A stretch of DNA of 64,000 nucleotides from Peribacillus frigoritolerans (GTDB lineage: Bacteria; Bacillota; Bacilli; Bacillales; Bacillaceae), in contig NZ_SMZY01000003.1 of assembly GCF_004358755.1 (NCBI RefSeq), forward strand, positions 1-64,000, written 5' to 3'. Position 1 is the first letter of the stretch, and every line of letters starts with the position of its first letter. The notes under the pieces are model-generated. The model worked only from the letters and a program-made list of their open reading frames with translations, had not been told where the DNA came from and did no database searches. Below are positions 26,245 to 35,925 of the stretch, piece after piece. The position numbers and the translations under genes were made by a program.

Positions 26245-26535
26245 TTATTTTTTAAATGACAAACCACTTTCTTTCAAAGAAGCTCTAAGCTTTGGTAAAG
26301 ATGCCGGACCTATGCCATGTAATTTCAAGATCTCTTTTTCGCTAATCCTAGATAGTTGCTGCAAGTTGGTTATTCCTTCGTGCTCCAAAGCTCTTCTTGC
26401 AGGTGAGGATAGCTGTGAAAGAAATCCGCTTTCTGGTTTGCTTTCTTGCTCACACGCTGGACAGCTTGGACAATCACTGCTCTTATAGTATTTGTGTCCT
26501 TTGTCGCATATCCTTAAAGTTTTTATTGAAGACAT
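26245..26535 (-). CDS. Small zinc-finger plus RNA polymerase alpha-CTD-like (HhH) protein
   Basis: A 96-residue protein in two parts: a Cys-rich N-terminus CDKGHKYYKSSDCPSCPAC, able to bind zinc, and a C-terminal helix-hairpin-helix domain (ITNLQQLSRISEKEILKLHG, then IGPASLPKLRASL) like the RNA polymerase alpha C-terminal domain. It may bind DNA or a transcription complex. The ATG at 26535 is nine bases after GGAG; an in-frame ATG two codons upstream is too close to the site. Function unknown; it is unrelated to the sugar genes around it. Confidence 0.78.
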   Translation of the reverse strand: MSSIKTLRICDKGHKYYKSSDCPSCPACEQESKPESGFLSQLSSPARRALEHEGITNLQQLSRISEKEILKLHGIGPASLPKLRASLKESGLSFKK

Positions 26536-26627
26536 ATACATTCTCTCCTTTATTCTTTACATATATAATAGACATCTTTAAATATACTTATTTAACATTC
26601 TTTTTATTTTAAGCCTGCGGTAAATTT

Positions 26628-26653
26628 AAAAGCCGATCCCAATTGGAATCGGC
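26628..26653 (-). terminator. Terminator of the VOC gene
   Basis: GCCGATTCC and GGATCGGC-type arms (26632-26653) followed on the minus strand by TTTTAAATTT. Confidence 0.7.
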
Positions 26654-26673
26654 CAAACGTTTTGAGTTGTTTT

Positions 26674-27057
26674 TTACTCACTTTTCTCCATGACTGCAAA
26701 GTAGTTCTTTTCACTATCAGCAAAGTTAAAAACTCTCCCAGAAGGTATTTCTACAATATCTCCGACGGTGACTTCTTTATTTAGCAAGCGGCTGTGTAAT
26801 TGATCTAGATTGTCTGTGACAAACATTAAGGAAGGTGTGCCGAGATTTAGTTCTGGCTGCATTTTAGCGATGAGTTCTTGATCATGGAGAATAATACTTG
26901 TTTCAGCCTCACTTGAAGGGGCTATTTCAATCCATCTCATTCCTTGACCGTTTTCCTCTTCAGAAATAACTGTGAATCCTGCTTTTTCTGTCCAAAATTT
27001 CACTGCCTCATCCTGGTTCTTTACATATACCATAACTTGTCCAAGTTTCTTAATCAT
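26674..27057 (-). CDS. VOC (glyoxalase/bleomycin-resistance) family protein
   Basis: A 127-residue vicinal-oxygen-chelate fold protein: GQVMVYVKNQDEAVKFWTEK at the start of the first beta-alpha-beta module and TPSLMFVTDNLDQLHSRL opening the second, ending FNFADSEKNYFAVME, with the final Glu a usual metal ligand. Such small VOC proteins act as dioxygenases, isomerases or antibiotic-binding proteins, and the substrate cannot be told here. Single gene with its own terminator. Confidence 0.88.
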   Translation of the reverse strand: MIKKLGQVMVYVKNQDEAVKFWTEKAGFTVISEEENGQGMRWIEIAPSSEAETSIILHDQELIAKMQPELNLGTPSLMFVTDNLDQLHSRLLNKEVTVGDIVEIPSGRVFNFADSEKNYFAVMEKSE

Positions 27058-27185
27058 CCCTATTCACTCCTTATATTTTGATAACAGAATTTTGGGCTGC
27101 TTATCTAGTTCAATATTTTTTATTCAACAAATATAAGCTTTATCCTTCCTAACATAATGTAATTTAAACGTATAATCCCCACTTC

Positions 27186-27225
27186 AAAAAAGTGCATTTC
27201 TCCTTCTTGAAGAAATGCACTTTTT
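27186..27225. terminator. Terminator after the DUF2798 gene
   Basis: AAAAAGTGCATTTC and GAAATGCACTTTTT arms, perfect 14-bp stem; works in either direction. It lies 13 bases past the stop at 27238. Confidence 0.88.
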
Positions 27226-27237
27226 GGTTACAGAGTT

Positions 27238-27732
27238 CTAACTTATACTTTTGGTTTCCATCATTCTTTGATCTTTATAAAATTTAGCAAATAAATAACG
27301 AACGAAAGGTCCCATGATGATGAGCTGCAGAGGGAAAGCAAATACGAAATTTTTTAACACAATAGATAAGTAGCTTTCAACTAATGATTCTTCACCCAGG
27401 CTGCTGTAAAAATAGGCAGTCCCTAATCCATAAAGAGACATAAAAGAAACCATCCCAACTACCATAAAAAATGAAACAGATAGAATGACTAAGATTTTTT
27501 TAGATTTGTCATATGGCAAAGAAAAAGCAAGTTTCTGTGCCGCTGGGCCGACAATAAATAGTTCCAATACGAAAGCAATAATAAAACCCAGCATTAGTTG
27601 AAGGAGGATACCTTGTATAGGTACCATTCCTATCAGATCATTAATTATTAAATTATAAAACGTCATGACTATGACCATCCCCGCGCACATGATCAGTCCA
27701 AAATAAAAACTTTCTCTCTTCGTTGTTGGCAA
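27238..27732 (-). CDS. DUF2798-type four-helix membrane protein
   Basis: A 164-residue membrane protein with four helices arranged as two similar halves; each half has a long hydrophobic helix ending in a G-P motif (FIVGPAAQKLAF and LIIMGPFVRYLFAKF), the pattern of DUF2798 repeats. The start appears to be TTG at 27732, preceded by AGAAGGGATGA; no ATG with a site occurs near the N-terminus. Function of the family is unknown. Single gene. Confidence 0.72.
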   Translation of the reverse strand: MPTTKRESFYFGLIMCAGMVIVMTFYNLIINDLIGMVPIQGILLQLMLGFIIAFVLELFIVGPAAQKLAFSLPYDKSKKILVILSVSFFMVVGMVSFMSLYGLGTAYFYSSLGEESLVESYLSIVLKNFVFAFPLQLIIMGPFVRYLFAKFYKDQRMMETKSIS

Positions 27733-27967
27733 ATTACTTCATCCCTTCTTTTAAGTACTTCGCCATTATAGCGAAAAGGGATGTCCTTTCATAAGTGACA
27801 ATTTTGTGAATAATTCTCTTTAACTTAATAAGAAAAAAACGAAGCCTCATAACGAATAACCAGCCCCATTTATTTGGAAGGCTGGTTATACTATGTTTTA
27901 TTCATTTTAAATTTATTTATAAATGCACTATACGTGTAAAATAGAACGTCTTGTGCAGCAGCACCTT

Positions 27968-29311
27968 TCATTCCTTTTCATCAATATCTTCTAAACCGCC
28001 ATTAATTTTAGCCACAGCCTTATCAGCAGATGCTTTTACATCTTTCCCCCCTATGCCGATGTCTTCAAATAATTCCTTAAGAGCATCGCTTATGACCGGG
28101 TATGCCGGTGAAACTGGCCGGTTTTTTGAGTACTTTAATGCCTGCTGCACAAAGATATTTTTCGGATAGGCGGTCAGCTCGGGAAATGCTTTTGAGACGG
28201 AAAATCTCGCTGGCATGTCGCCGGTTATGTCGACATATTTTTTTGAACCTTCAAAGCTCGTCATATACTTGATAAACGCCCAGGCCTCTTCCGGATGCTT
28301 TGATTTTGCTGAGATGCCGAGTGCCCAGCCGCCATTTGGAGTAACTTGATGGTATCCTTTCGGCAAAGGAGCTACTCCAAAGTCCTCACCAAGTTTGAAA
28401 TCTGGATAGTTCCGTTCGATTTCCTCAAGCATCCATGATCCCAGGACAGACATGCCCAGGTGTCCTGTTACAAATGGATCTGGAGGCATCTCTACAGTCG
28501 CCACTTTGTAGCGGTGATAGAGATCCTGATAAAATTGCAGGGCTTCTACCGCATGTTTTGAATTAAGATAACCCGTGGCAGTGGCTCCATCAGGACTGAG
28601 AACATCAGCACCGAATTGCCATAATAATGGCGTTTTAAAGTATGCTGGAGATTCCCCGTCGCTGAATCCCTGACCAGGATCAATTCCGTAGATTTCATTC
28701 CCGGGATCATTGATTTTCTTTGCAAGTTCCACCACTTCGCCCCATGTCATCGGATCAGCCGGGTCCTGGGACGGAAGCGGCAGTCCCGCTTTTTTAAACA
28801 GATCAATGTTGTAAAATAAGGCCACACCGGATTCTGCAATGGGAGACAGATAGATTTCATCTTTAAATTTCATGCCTTCAAGTGTTGAAAAAGGAATATC
28901 CTCTATTTGCCCTTCTTCTTTCATTTCCTTGTCAATCGACAATAGCGCACCTGAATTGGCATAGAGGGCCAGGTTGGGACTGTCGATCGACATAATATCA
29001 GGCGGGCTTCCTGCCGCTATTTCCGTCCTCAGTCTTAATTCATAATCCCCATAAGGGATGGCATTCATTTTAATGCTGATGCCTGGATGAGAGGATTCAA
29101 AGGCCGAAATCAGTTCTTTATAAGCTTCATTTTCAAGCTTGGTGCCATAATTTCTCCAGAAAGTGAGTTCAATGTTCTCTGATTTCTCAGCGGGCAGCTG
29201 ATTATTTTTTTCCTCACCTGAAAACAAGCTTAATGATGAAAAGGCATAATATCCTGCTGCAATGAACAGCAAAATGATTAGTATAAAAATGATTACTCTT
29301 TTTTTCATCAT
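27968..29311 (-). CDS. Membrane-anchored ABC-type sugar-binding protein linked to a two-component system
   Basis: A 447-residue type-1 extracellular solute-binding protein (IELTFWRNYGTKLENEAYKE at the start of the mature part, GWALGISAKSKHPEEAWAFI near the C-terminal lobe). The N-terminus is a plain hydrophobic helix (residues 6-26) without a lipobox Cys, so it is probably an anchored, not lipidated, protein. Its ATG overlaps the stop of the response-regulator gene (ATGATGA). No permease or ATPase follows, which favours a role as ligand-binding accessory to the sensor kinase, as in HptA-HptS-HptR of Staphylococcus. Ligand unknown; a fructan is a guess from the neighbourhood. Confidence 0.85.
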   Translation of the reverse strand: MMKKRVIIFILIILLFIAAGYYAFSSLSLFSGEEKNNQLPAEKSENIELTFWRNYGTKLENEAYKELISAFESSHPGISIKMNAIPYGDYELRLRTEIAAGSPPDIMSIDSPNLALYANSGALLSIDKEMKEEGQIEDIPFSTLEGMKFKDEIYLSPIAESGVALFYNIDLFKKAGLPLPSQDPADPMTWGEVVELAKKINDPGNEIYGIDPGQGFSDGESPAYFKTPLLWQFGADVLSPDGATATGYLNSKHAVEALQFYQDLYHRYKVATVEMPPDPFVTGHLGMSVLGSWMLEEIERNYPDFKLGEDFGVAPLPKGYHQVTPNGGWALGISAKSKHPEEAWAFIKYMTSFEGSKKYVDITGDMPARFSVSKAFPELTAYPKNIFVQQALKYSKNRPVSPAYPVISDALKELFEDIGIGGKDVKASADKAVAKINGGLEDIDEKE

Positions 29312-30915
29312 CTATTCCTGCCTGCCACTTCATCCAAGTTCAAAGCAGACTTCCGGTATTCTGCCGGTGTTTGTCCAACATGTTTTTTAAAGACGGTGCT
29401 GAAGTAGCCGGAATTGGAATAGCCTGTTAAGTATGCAATATCAATCACTTTCAGCTGTCTGTCTTTTAACAATTCGCATGCATGCTTCATCCGTACTTCC
29501 ACTAAATAATCACTGAAGTTCTGACCGATATGGAGCTTAAAAAGTTCAGATAAGTAGGCACTGTTAATATGAAATTGCTCAGCCAAAGAGGTCAGCGTCA
29601 CTTCATTTGCAAAATTCAGGTCCAAGTAGCGGCGGACATTTTCAACAATGGCTAAACCATTGGGCGAAGAACGAGAATTGCTTACAAGAAGGATGATTCT
29701 GTGAGCAAATGCCGTTACTTGTTCAATGACTTTTTCATGGGCAGTCAATTCTCCGATACTCTGCTGGCATGTCCACATCGTTTGATTAATTTCCGTTCTG
29801 TCCATATCATATTTCGCAGCAAGCGATTCAAGCAGCAGGAGGATCCGGTTGGCTGCAAACGAGAAAGACAGCATAGACTTGATTTTTGCTTCATTCAAAA
29901 GATCGAATATCAGCTTGCTGCACTCCTGTAAATTGCCGTTTTCAATCATGTTTGCTGCTTTTTTCTCCTGATCAGGCGAGAGTTCGAAAACCGCCTTATG
30001 AAGCGTTCCATCAATTATTTGTGATTTTGCGCAAGAATCACTCTGACTCCACGCGAGCAAGGATGAAATATAGCCTGTTTTTAACTCCGTCACATCTACC
30101 GGTTTCCCCATGCCAATCACTGTCTCAGCTTGAAGATACTTTCTTACATAAGTTTGCACCTTTTTGACCATACTCGGCGTTTCCAAAGGCGCCTTTTTAT
30201 CTTTACAGAGAAGGAAATGAAGCATGTTTGCATAGCCCGGATCATAAAAAGTACAAGTTCCTTCATACTGATCGGCCATTTCTTTGCAAAGCATCCTGAA
30301 CGGCAGCCAGAGCTCTTTTACTGAATGTTGAGCTGACGCCCTAAGTTCAACTGTGAAGAATTGAACATGTCTTTCTTCCTCTGCAAGAAAGCCCAGATTG
30401 AGATGCTGGAGTCTTTCTGCCGCAAATGGTTCAGACCATTCTTCCTTTACCAGCTGCAGCACATATTGCTCTTTCATTTCTTCCAGCTGTGTGTGAACAA
30501 GCCTGGACACTTTTTCTGATTCAAGCTGCTTCTTTTTTTCAAGGACAATTTCATCCTTCACTCTTCTCAAAGCCTCTGCCAGCTCATCAGGAGCAACAGG
30601 CTTAAGCAAGTAATCTTTCACACCTTCAATAAGAGAAGATCGGACATAGTCAAAATCAGAGTATCCCGATAACACAATGACTTTTACATGAGGATATTCC
30701 CTGTGGCACCTCCCCGCAAATTCAATCCCGTCCATGACTGGCATCCGTACGTCCGTTATCACCAGGTCTGCCTTTGTTTCCTCCACTAATTGGAGCGCTT
30801 CCTTTCCGTTTGATGCTTCTCCTGCAATCTGGAACCCCTCTTCTTCCCAGTTTGCTTTCATTTTCAGCCCTCTGCGGACTTGAATTTCATCGTCCGCTAT
30901 AATGACCTTCATCAT
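29308..30915 (-). CDS. YesN-like response regulator, AraC family
   Basis: A 535-residue regulator: receiver domain with ADDE and the phosphoacceptor in DLVITDVRMPVMDG, the LSGYSDFDYV switch region and KPV, a long middle region, and a C-terminal double-HTH AraC domain (VIDIAYLTGYSNSGYFSTVF then KKHVGQTPAEYRK). It would activate sugar-uptake genes on signal from the adjacent kinase. The ATG at 30915 is five bases after GAGGGGGA and lies inside the end of the kinase gene (29-base overlap), implying translational coupling. Confidence 0.93.
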   Translation of the reverse strand: MMKVIIADDEIQVRRGLKMKANWEEEGFQIAGEASNGKEALQLVEETKADLVITDVRMPVMDGIEFAGRCHREYPHVKVIVLSGYSDFDYVRSSLIEGVKDYLLKPVAPDELAEALRRVKDEIVLEKKKQLESEKVSRLVHTQLEEMKEQYVLQLVKEEWSEPFAAERLQHLNLGFLAEEERHVQFFTVELRASAQHSVKELWLPFRMLCKEMADQYEGTCTFYDPGYANMLHFLLCKDKKAPLETPSMVKKVQTYVRKYLQAETVIGMGKPVDVTELKTGYISSLLAWSQSDSCAKSQIIDGTLHKAVFELSPDQEKKAANMIENGNLQECSKLIFDLLNEAKIKSMLSFSFAANRILLLLESLAAKYDMDRTEINQTMWTCQQSIGELTAHEKVIEQVTAFAHRIILLVSNSRSSPNGLAIVENVRRYLDLNFANEVTLTSLAEQFHINSAYLSELFKLHIGQNFSDYLVEVRMKHACELLKDRQLKVIDIAYLTGYSNSGYFSTVFKKHVGQTPAEYRKSALNLDEVAGRNR

Positions 30916-32695
30916 GTATATCCCCCTCATTTCCCTTTATACATAATGCAATGCTTGTCCCGGCTCCCTTTTCTGATAAGATTTCGATTGAAAAGCGGCT
31001 TCCGTAAAAGAGCTTCAGCCTGCCAATCACATTTCTCAGGCCAATGCTGCTTCCGCCGCTGTCCAATACACCCATCGTTTCATATTCTTTTTCTTCGGCC
31101 AAAAGCTGTGAAATCAACTCCTCTGACATGCCTATGCCATCGTCTTCTATCACTATGGTTAACTGGTTTTCTCTCCATTCCGTCCGAATCTGAATATCTG
31201 CAGATGTTTTTTCCGCCAAGCTATATTTCACCGCATTTTCAACAAGCGGCTGGATAATAAATTTGCAGATGGGGAAGGAAGCAGCTGCCGGATCCTCGTC
31301 AATTCTAAATATAATTGCGCCATCGTACCTAAGCTTCACAATTTCAATAAAATCGCGGATATAGGCAATCTCTTCCCGTAACCTGACAATGTCAGTTTTA
31401 GTGTTTAACGAGTATCTCATCATTCTTCCAAGATAGATGCTTACATCCAAAACTTCCTTCTGTTTATTCTGCAGCGCAAGACTGCCGATCACCTCAAGAG
31501 TATTGTTCAAAAAGTGAGGATTGATCTGCAGAAGCAGTGCTTTATATTCAGCATCTTTTCTTCGGAGATTCGCCTTATATTCTGTTTTAATCAATTCATT
31601 CAGCTTTCTGATCGTATGATCAAAAACCTTGATCGCATACCCGACCTCATGATTATAGGATTTAATCGTCGGCATAAACGTCCTTGCTCCTTCAAGGTCT
31701 CCTTTTTCAACAAATTTCATTGCATTTGTGAGCTTTCCAAGCGGCCGGACAATATTTGAAGAAAGGACATAAGAGGCAAGGATCGTCAGCAGAAAGATCA
31801 CTCCGCTGAAAATCAATAATTTTTGCTGCAGCCTGTCAATTTCGGCAAACAGCTCAGACTTTGTGATTTCGCTCACCAGCGTCCAGTTGCCTATCTTCAG
31901 CTTTTGAAAAAAGACAAGATAGTCATCATGGTTGTACGCTGTTTCTATTAATCCATTAAACTGCTTCATTCGCTGAATTTTTCCGAGACTGTCATTTAAA
32001 ACGGGAGCCGGGGTCTCAATCCTGCCAGATAAAACGTTCTCTCCCTTTTCATCCAGCAAATATACCCGGCCATTTTCGCCAAGTTTAATTTTGCCCAGTG
32101 CCGTTTCAAGCAGCGATGAAGGAAAACTGACTTTAATAATTCCGGATAAATCAAGCATCTGCATATCAAAGAGAGGAATTAAATAACTGTTAACCTCTGT
32201 TTCCCTCATCAGCTGATGCAGCTGATACGGGTCTCGGTGATGGCTTACCCAGCGTTTTTCTCCCTTTGAAAATTTTTTGAACCAATCCGTTTCAGCAAGG
32301 AGCGGATTATCTCCCCAGGTTCCTGTACCATCGTTTAGAAAAACAGAAATGTCCATGCCATTTGAATTATTGATCATCATGGAAGAAAGCTGCATCTTCA
32401 GATGATTTTTAATCAGCAGCCGTTCAGCAGATTGGACAGCCGGATCACTTTCTGCATGCAGCCATTCCTGAGTTGCCTGATTGACCAGTACCTGCTTCCC
32501 TAAATCCTCTGCCTGTGAGGTGACCGAGTTAATATAGATGGAGTATTGCTCCATCATTTCGACTGTTGAATCCTTCGTCTGCTCTTCAATTACGGATGTA
32601 AACCAAGCCGGAATGAGAAGTGATAAAACAAGAAATGGAACGGTCAGGAGAATCGTAAAAATGATGAACAGCCGATTTCTAAGAGAATAAAACAT
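30887..32695 (-). CDS. YesM-like sensor histidine kinase
   Basis: A 602-residue membrane kinase of the LytS/YesM class: first membrane helix at about 8-30, a large extracellular dCache-like sensor domain, a second helix at about 285-305, a HAMP segment (NIVRPLGKLTNAMK), the phosphoacceptor His in NPHFLNNTLEVI, and an HATPase domain with VENAVKYS and DDGIGM. It is first in a kinase-regulator-binding protein operon, with GGGAGG four bases before the ATG. The stimulus is probably a sugar, given the binding-protein partner. Confidence 0.93.
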   Translation of the reverse strand: MFYSLRNRLFIIFTILLTVPFLVLSLLIPAWFTSVIEEQTKDSTVEMMEQYSIYINSVTSQAEDLGKQVLVNQATQEWLHAESDPAVQSAERLLIKNHLKMQLSSMMINNSNGMDISVFLNDGTGTWGDNPLLAETDWFKKFSKGEKRWVSHHRDPYQLHQLMRETEVNSYLIPLFDMQMLDLSGIIKVSFPSSLLETALGKIKLGENGRVYLLDEKGENVLSGRIETPAPVLNDSLGKIQRMKQFNGLIETAYNHDDYLVFFQKLKIGNWTLVSEITKSELFAEIDRLQQKLLIFSGVIFLLTILASYVLSSNIVRPLGKLTNAMKFVEKGDLEGARTFMPTIKSYNHEVGYAIKVFDHTIRKLNELIKTEYKANLRRKDAEYKALLLQINPHFLNNTLEVIGSLALQNKQKEVLDVSIYLGRMMRYSLNTKTDIVRLREEIAYIRDFIEIVKLRYDGAIIFRIDEDPAAASFPICKFIIQPLVENAVKYSLAEKTSADIQIRTEWRENQLTIVIEDDGIGMSEELISQLLAEEKEYETMGVLDSGGSSIGLRNVIGRLKLFYGSRFSIEILSEKGAGTSIALCIKGNEGDIHDEGHYSGR

Positions 32696-32812
32696 GAAGC
32701 CTCCCGGTAACTTTTCAAAAGTTTCTGTTAGTTCTAATTTCTTACAGTATAATACAAACTTGAGTTTGCTGGTTTGTATTTTTATTAATAATCAATTTGG
32801 TAAACGTCAGAA

Positions 32813-32848
32813 TAAAAAAAAAGGCAGCGTTCAAAAAACGCTGCCTTT
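32813..32848 (-). terminator. Terminator of the M6 protease gene
   Basis: AAAGGCAGCGTT and AACGCTGCCTTT arms followed on the minus strand by eight or more Ts, 13 bases past the stop. Confidence 0.93.
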
Positions 32849-32860
32849 CACTCATTATTC

Positions 32861-35248
32861 TTATTTGCGGATCCAAACGGCTCCTGCAGAGTTATCCTTC
32901 GCTTCGCCTACAACCTGGAATTTCAGGCCGTAGTTTGGAACATAGCGTCCAGCGTCTGGAATAACTTCATTCATGTAGGATCTTGAGTCATCGAAGAATG
33001 TGACTCCTTTTAAGCCGTTGTAGCTGTATTCGCCGCGTGTCGGGCTGTCTACGTACCATGAAGCAGATTTGTCATATGAGAATGCTGCATCTGCAATTTG
33101 GTAACGTGTCGATTGTGTTGTTGTCAGTTTGCCGTCAAGCAATCCGTATAATGGCTGAGGATGAGAGTCAACGACTCCAAGGAATCCTTCACCAGGATGC
33201 ACGCCAACCCAGTTGTCTGAGTAGCTGTCATCTGCATACCAGACGACCATGCCTGTATTGTATTTAGGTCCGCGGGAGAAAGCTAAAGCTTTGTCAGATC
33301 CAGCGTAGTTTCTCCACTCCAGGTAGTAATGGTGTTTAGCAAAGAATGTTCCGTTAAATGCTTTGAAGCCGTCTAATGTAAATTTAGGTGTGCCTTCTGC
33401 ATCGTCGCTGAATACTTGTTCGCCATCAGCAGTAAGAACTGCATTGTCTAAAGCAAAACCTTCAGGTGCAAGGCCGCCGTCTGTTGAGTATTCAAATACA
33501 AGTTTTACTTTTTTGCCGGCAAATTCGCTGAGGTCATAGGATTTATCGATCCATTTGCCGTTTGTTGTTCCTTTAGTAGCGTCACCATCTGTTACGTCGC
33601 CGCCTAAGACTTCAAGAACTTTGGTGCCATCAGCTGTTTCGGCACTTACTTTCAAGTAGTCACATGCACAGCCGTACTCAATCTCATAGTTTGCTTTGTA
33701 AGTGAATGCTGCACTAGTTTTTCCTGTTAAATCAAATTCAGGTGTTTCCATCACAGTGTGAAGGTCATCGCCTTTTGTACTGTGATAGTATTTTTCGCCG
33801 AATTCAGGCTGAATTGTACTTTTTACTTGTTTTTCAGGAAGGTTTACTTTCACGATTCCTGGATTCTTTGATTTAGTGACACTTTGATCGAGGAATGTTG
33901 CTGTTCCCTCAGCTGTCACATCTTTGTAGTCAATCTCTTGAATATTTGCCCAGTTTCCGCCCATAACTGTTTGGAAAAATTCTTTGTTTTGCGGGGAGAA
34001 GCTTGTCGGTTCTGTTCCCGCTGTTTGGCCATTCCAGCTTCCTCCGCTCATGATGGACCATGAAGCAACAGGCTCGCCGTTTCCGCTGTACTGCGTGTCA
34101 TATTCGTCAGGCAGACCTAAATCATGTCCGAATTCATGTGCGAATACGCCGACTGCACCATCTTCAGGCTGGATTGTATAGTCATAAGCAGCCATTGCTC
34201 CGCCCCAGTAAGGTACTTCTGCTCTTGTACCTTCAACTTTATATACCCCGTCCAATGTCCAGCGGTGAGACCAGATTGCATTATTGCCCAATTTGCCTCC
34301 GCCAGCTTCTTGTCCAGTTCCTGCATGTACAATCATTAGATGGTCAACAAGTCCGTCAGGCTCGTTTTGATTGCCGTCTCCATCTAAATCATATAAATCG
34401 AACTCGTCATATTGAGCGAGGTCCATTCCAGATTTGGCTGCCGCATTAAGGGTATCTTTCACAAGGTCTCGTGGTCCTTTTGGCGCCAGGTTGTCGTGCC
34501 CTCCAGCTGGATTGTCGTCTCCATAATCAGCTGCTTTGCCCGGAACAGTCAGCCATTCCGAAACAGTGCCGTCAACCGTATAGCTGCCGCCTGATTGCTC
34601 TTCATAATATTGCTTGAATGTCGGTACTTTTTTACCGTCTAACAGCTGAAACGGCTTGTCCCCAAACAGCATTTTTTCATAATGCTCTTTGCTGAAGTCA
34701 TTTGAATACATGTAGCCGTCTTCTTTGACAATGTTGTTATGCTTGAAATCTTCAAATTCCACAAGCAAAATCAGGACTTTGTCTTCTCTTACAGTGCCAT
34801 TGTATTTAGCCTGTTTTGCAGGCTTCACATCTACAAAGCCGTCTTTTTTGTTATTTTCCAGTTTTTCATGGCCTTTATTTAATTGCTTTGTCAGCTTTTC
34901 TTTCTGCTTTGTTAAGAAATCCTTCGATTTCTTGTCGATTTCCAGTTTTGCATCATGATCATCTTCATGGAGATCAACTGTCGGTTTTTCGCCTTGCTTT
35001 TTCTCGATATATTTTTGCACGGCTGCAGCGACTTCCTTGTCACTTGCTTTTTGCGGAATGAGTCCTTGTTTTTTCAGCGCATTTGCCAGACGGTCCTCAT
35101 TGATAATGTTTAGATCAATTGGTGCTGACAGCGCTGTTTGAACGTCTGTTGGTACAGGTTCTTTCGCAAATCCAGCTGGCGCGAATAAGCTTGCGGCCAG
35201 ACTTGTTGCTAGAAGTGATGTTCCGAATTTCTTGCTCCACTTTGCCAA
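32861..35248 (-). CDS. Immune inhibitor A-type M6 metalloprotease, secreted
   Basis: A 795-residue secreted zinc protease of the InhA/PrtV (M6) family. It has a signal peptide ([20 protein letters not shown]), a propeptide with a Lys-rich helical section (about 80-140), the catalytic [12 protein letters not shown] motif near residue 370 (HExxHxxGxxDE), the Met-turn region SIMSGGSW, and C-terminal beta-sandwich domains. It would degrade proteins or host peptides outside the cell. The best start is TTG at 35248, five bases after AGGAGGGG; an ATG nine codons upstream has no ribosome site. It is a single gene with its own terminator. Confidence 0.93.
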   Translation of the reverse strand: MAKWSKKFGTSLLATSLAASLFAPAGFAKEPVPTDVQTALSAPIDLNIINEDRLANALKKQGLIPQKASDKEVAAAVQKYIEKKQGEKPTVDLHEDDHDAKLEIDKKSKDFLTKQKEKLTKQLNKGHEKLENNKKDGFVDVKPAKQAKYNGTVREDKVLILLVEFEDFKHNNIVKEDGYMYSNDFSKEHYEKMLFGDKPFQLLDGKKVPTFKQYYEEQSGGSYTVDGTVSEWLTVPGKAADYGDDNPAGGHDNLAPKGPRDLVKDTLNAAAKSGMDLAQYDEFDLYDLDGDGNQNEPDGLVDHLMIVHAGTGQEAGGGKLGNNAIWSHRWTLDGVYKVEGTRAEVPYWGGAMAAYDYTIQPEDGAVGVFAHEFGHDLGLPDEYDTQYSGNGEPVASWSIMSGGSWNGQTAGTEPTSFSPQNKEFFQTVMGGNWANIQEIDYKDVTAEGTATFLDQSVTKSKNPGIVKVNLPEKQVKSTIQPEFGEKYYHSTKGDDLHTVMETPEFDLTGKTSAAFTYKANYEIEYGCACDYLKVSAETADGTKVLEVLGGDVTDGDATKGTTNGKWIDKSYDLSEFAGKKVKLVFEYSTDGGLAPEGFALDNAVLTADGEQVFSDDAEGTPKFTLDGFKAFNGTFFAKHHYYLEWRNYAGSDKALAFSRGPKYNTGMVVWYADDSYSDNWVGVHPGEGFLGVVDSHPQPLYGLLDGKLTTTQSTRYQIADAAFSYDKSASWYVDSPTRGEYSYNGLKGVTFFDDSRSYMNEVIPDAGRYVPNYGLKFQVVGEAKDNSAGAVWIRK

Positions 35249-35538
35249 TACTACCCCTCCTATTTGTAAGAACATGTAGAATTTTCTGTTTTTTCTACAT
35301 ATTTAACGATAGCACAATCTGAATTAGATAGAATTGACCTTTTCTCCTATAATCGGAAAAATTTTACTAGAATAATAGATCAATAGGAATATGACTAACC
35401 CATCCTATTTAGCCTATAAACCTGGAGCAAAAGCAGGGAAGAAGGACGATAATCCCCGAATCACCCCCAAAAAATAGTCATAGATGATAAATAGTGTATT
35501 GAGATACATAGGCAATCAAGCTGCTGAGGAGGGTAAAT

Positions 35539-35856
35539 ATGGAATCATACGTGAAAGATTCTCTGCATGAATGGAAAGAGGACATGCTGAAGCAAAAGAA
35601 TGAAATCGACGCAGAATATGACAAGGTCAAAAGCGAGCTTCAGCTATATTCCTATAAATTCGGCATTACAAAGCAAGTGATTCAATCTACTATAAATGAT
35701 GAAATCATAAACAATATCAAAACAACCTATCAAAAGCCATTTGAAGAAAAATTCAATGAGCTGAAGCTTTATATAAAAGAGCTGGAAGAAAAGCGAAGGG
35801 TTTATCAGATGTTTGTGGAGAAGATTGAGAAGGTCAGCGAGTCTGAAGAGAATTAA
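35539..35856 (+). CDS. Small helical coiled-coil protein, unknown function
   Basis: A 105-residue, strongly charged, almost wholly helical protein (EMLKQKNEIDAEYDKVKSEL-like heptads and FNELKLYIKELEEKRR). It lacks a signal or membrane segment, so it is cytoplasmic. The site GAGGAGGGTAAAT precedes its ATG and a strong terminator follows, so the gene is well supported. No family is recognised. Confidence 0.7.
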   Translation: MESYVKDSLHEWKEDMLKQKNEIDAEYDKVKSELQLYSYKFGITKQVIQSTINDEIINNIKTTYQKPFEEKFNELKLYIKELEEKRRVYQMFVEKIEKVSESEEN

Positions 35857-35866
35857 CGATCTACAA

Positions 35867-35895
35867 AGAAAAGGACCAGTGAATGGTCCTTTTCT
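35867..35895. terminator. Bidirectional terminator
   Basis: AAGAAAAGGACCA and TGGTCCTTTTCTT arms with a five-base loop, between convergent genes. Confidence 0.88.
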
Positions 35896-35925
35896 TGATC
35901 TATATTCACTTAAGTCTGAACTAAT

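Noticed and set aside
27855-27892. Perfect ATAACCAGCC/GGCTGGTTAT hairpin after the binding-protein gene
   Set aside because: The stem is real but no T run follows directly on either strand, so I did not call it a terminator; it may still act as one.
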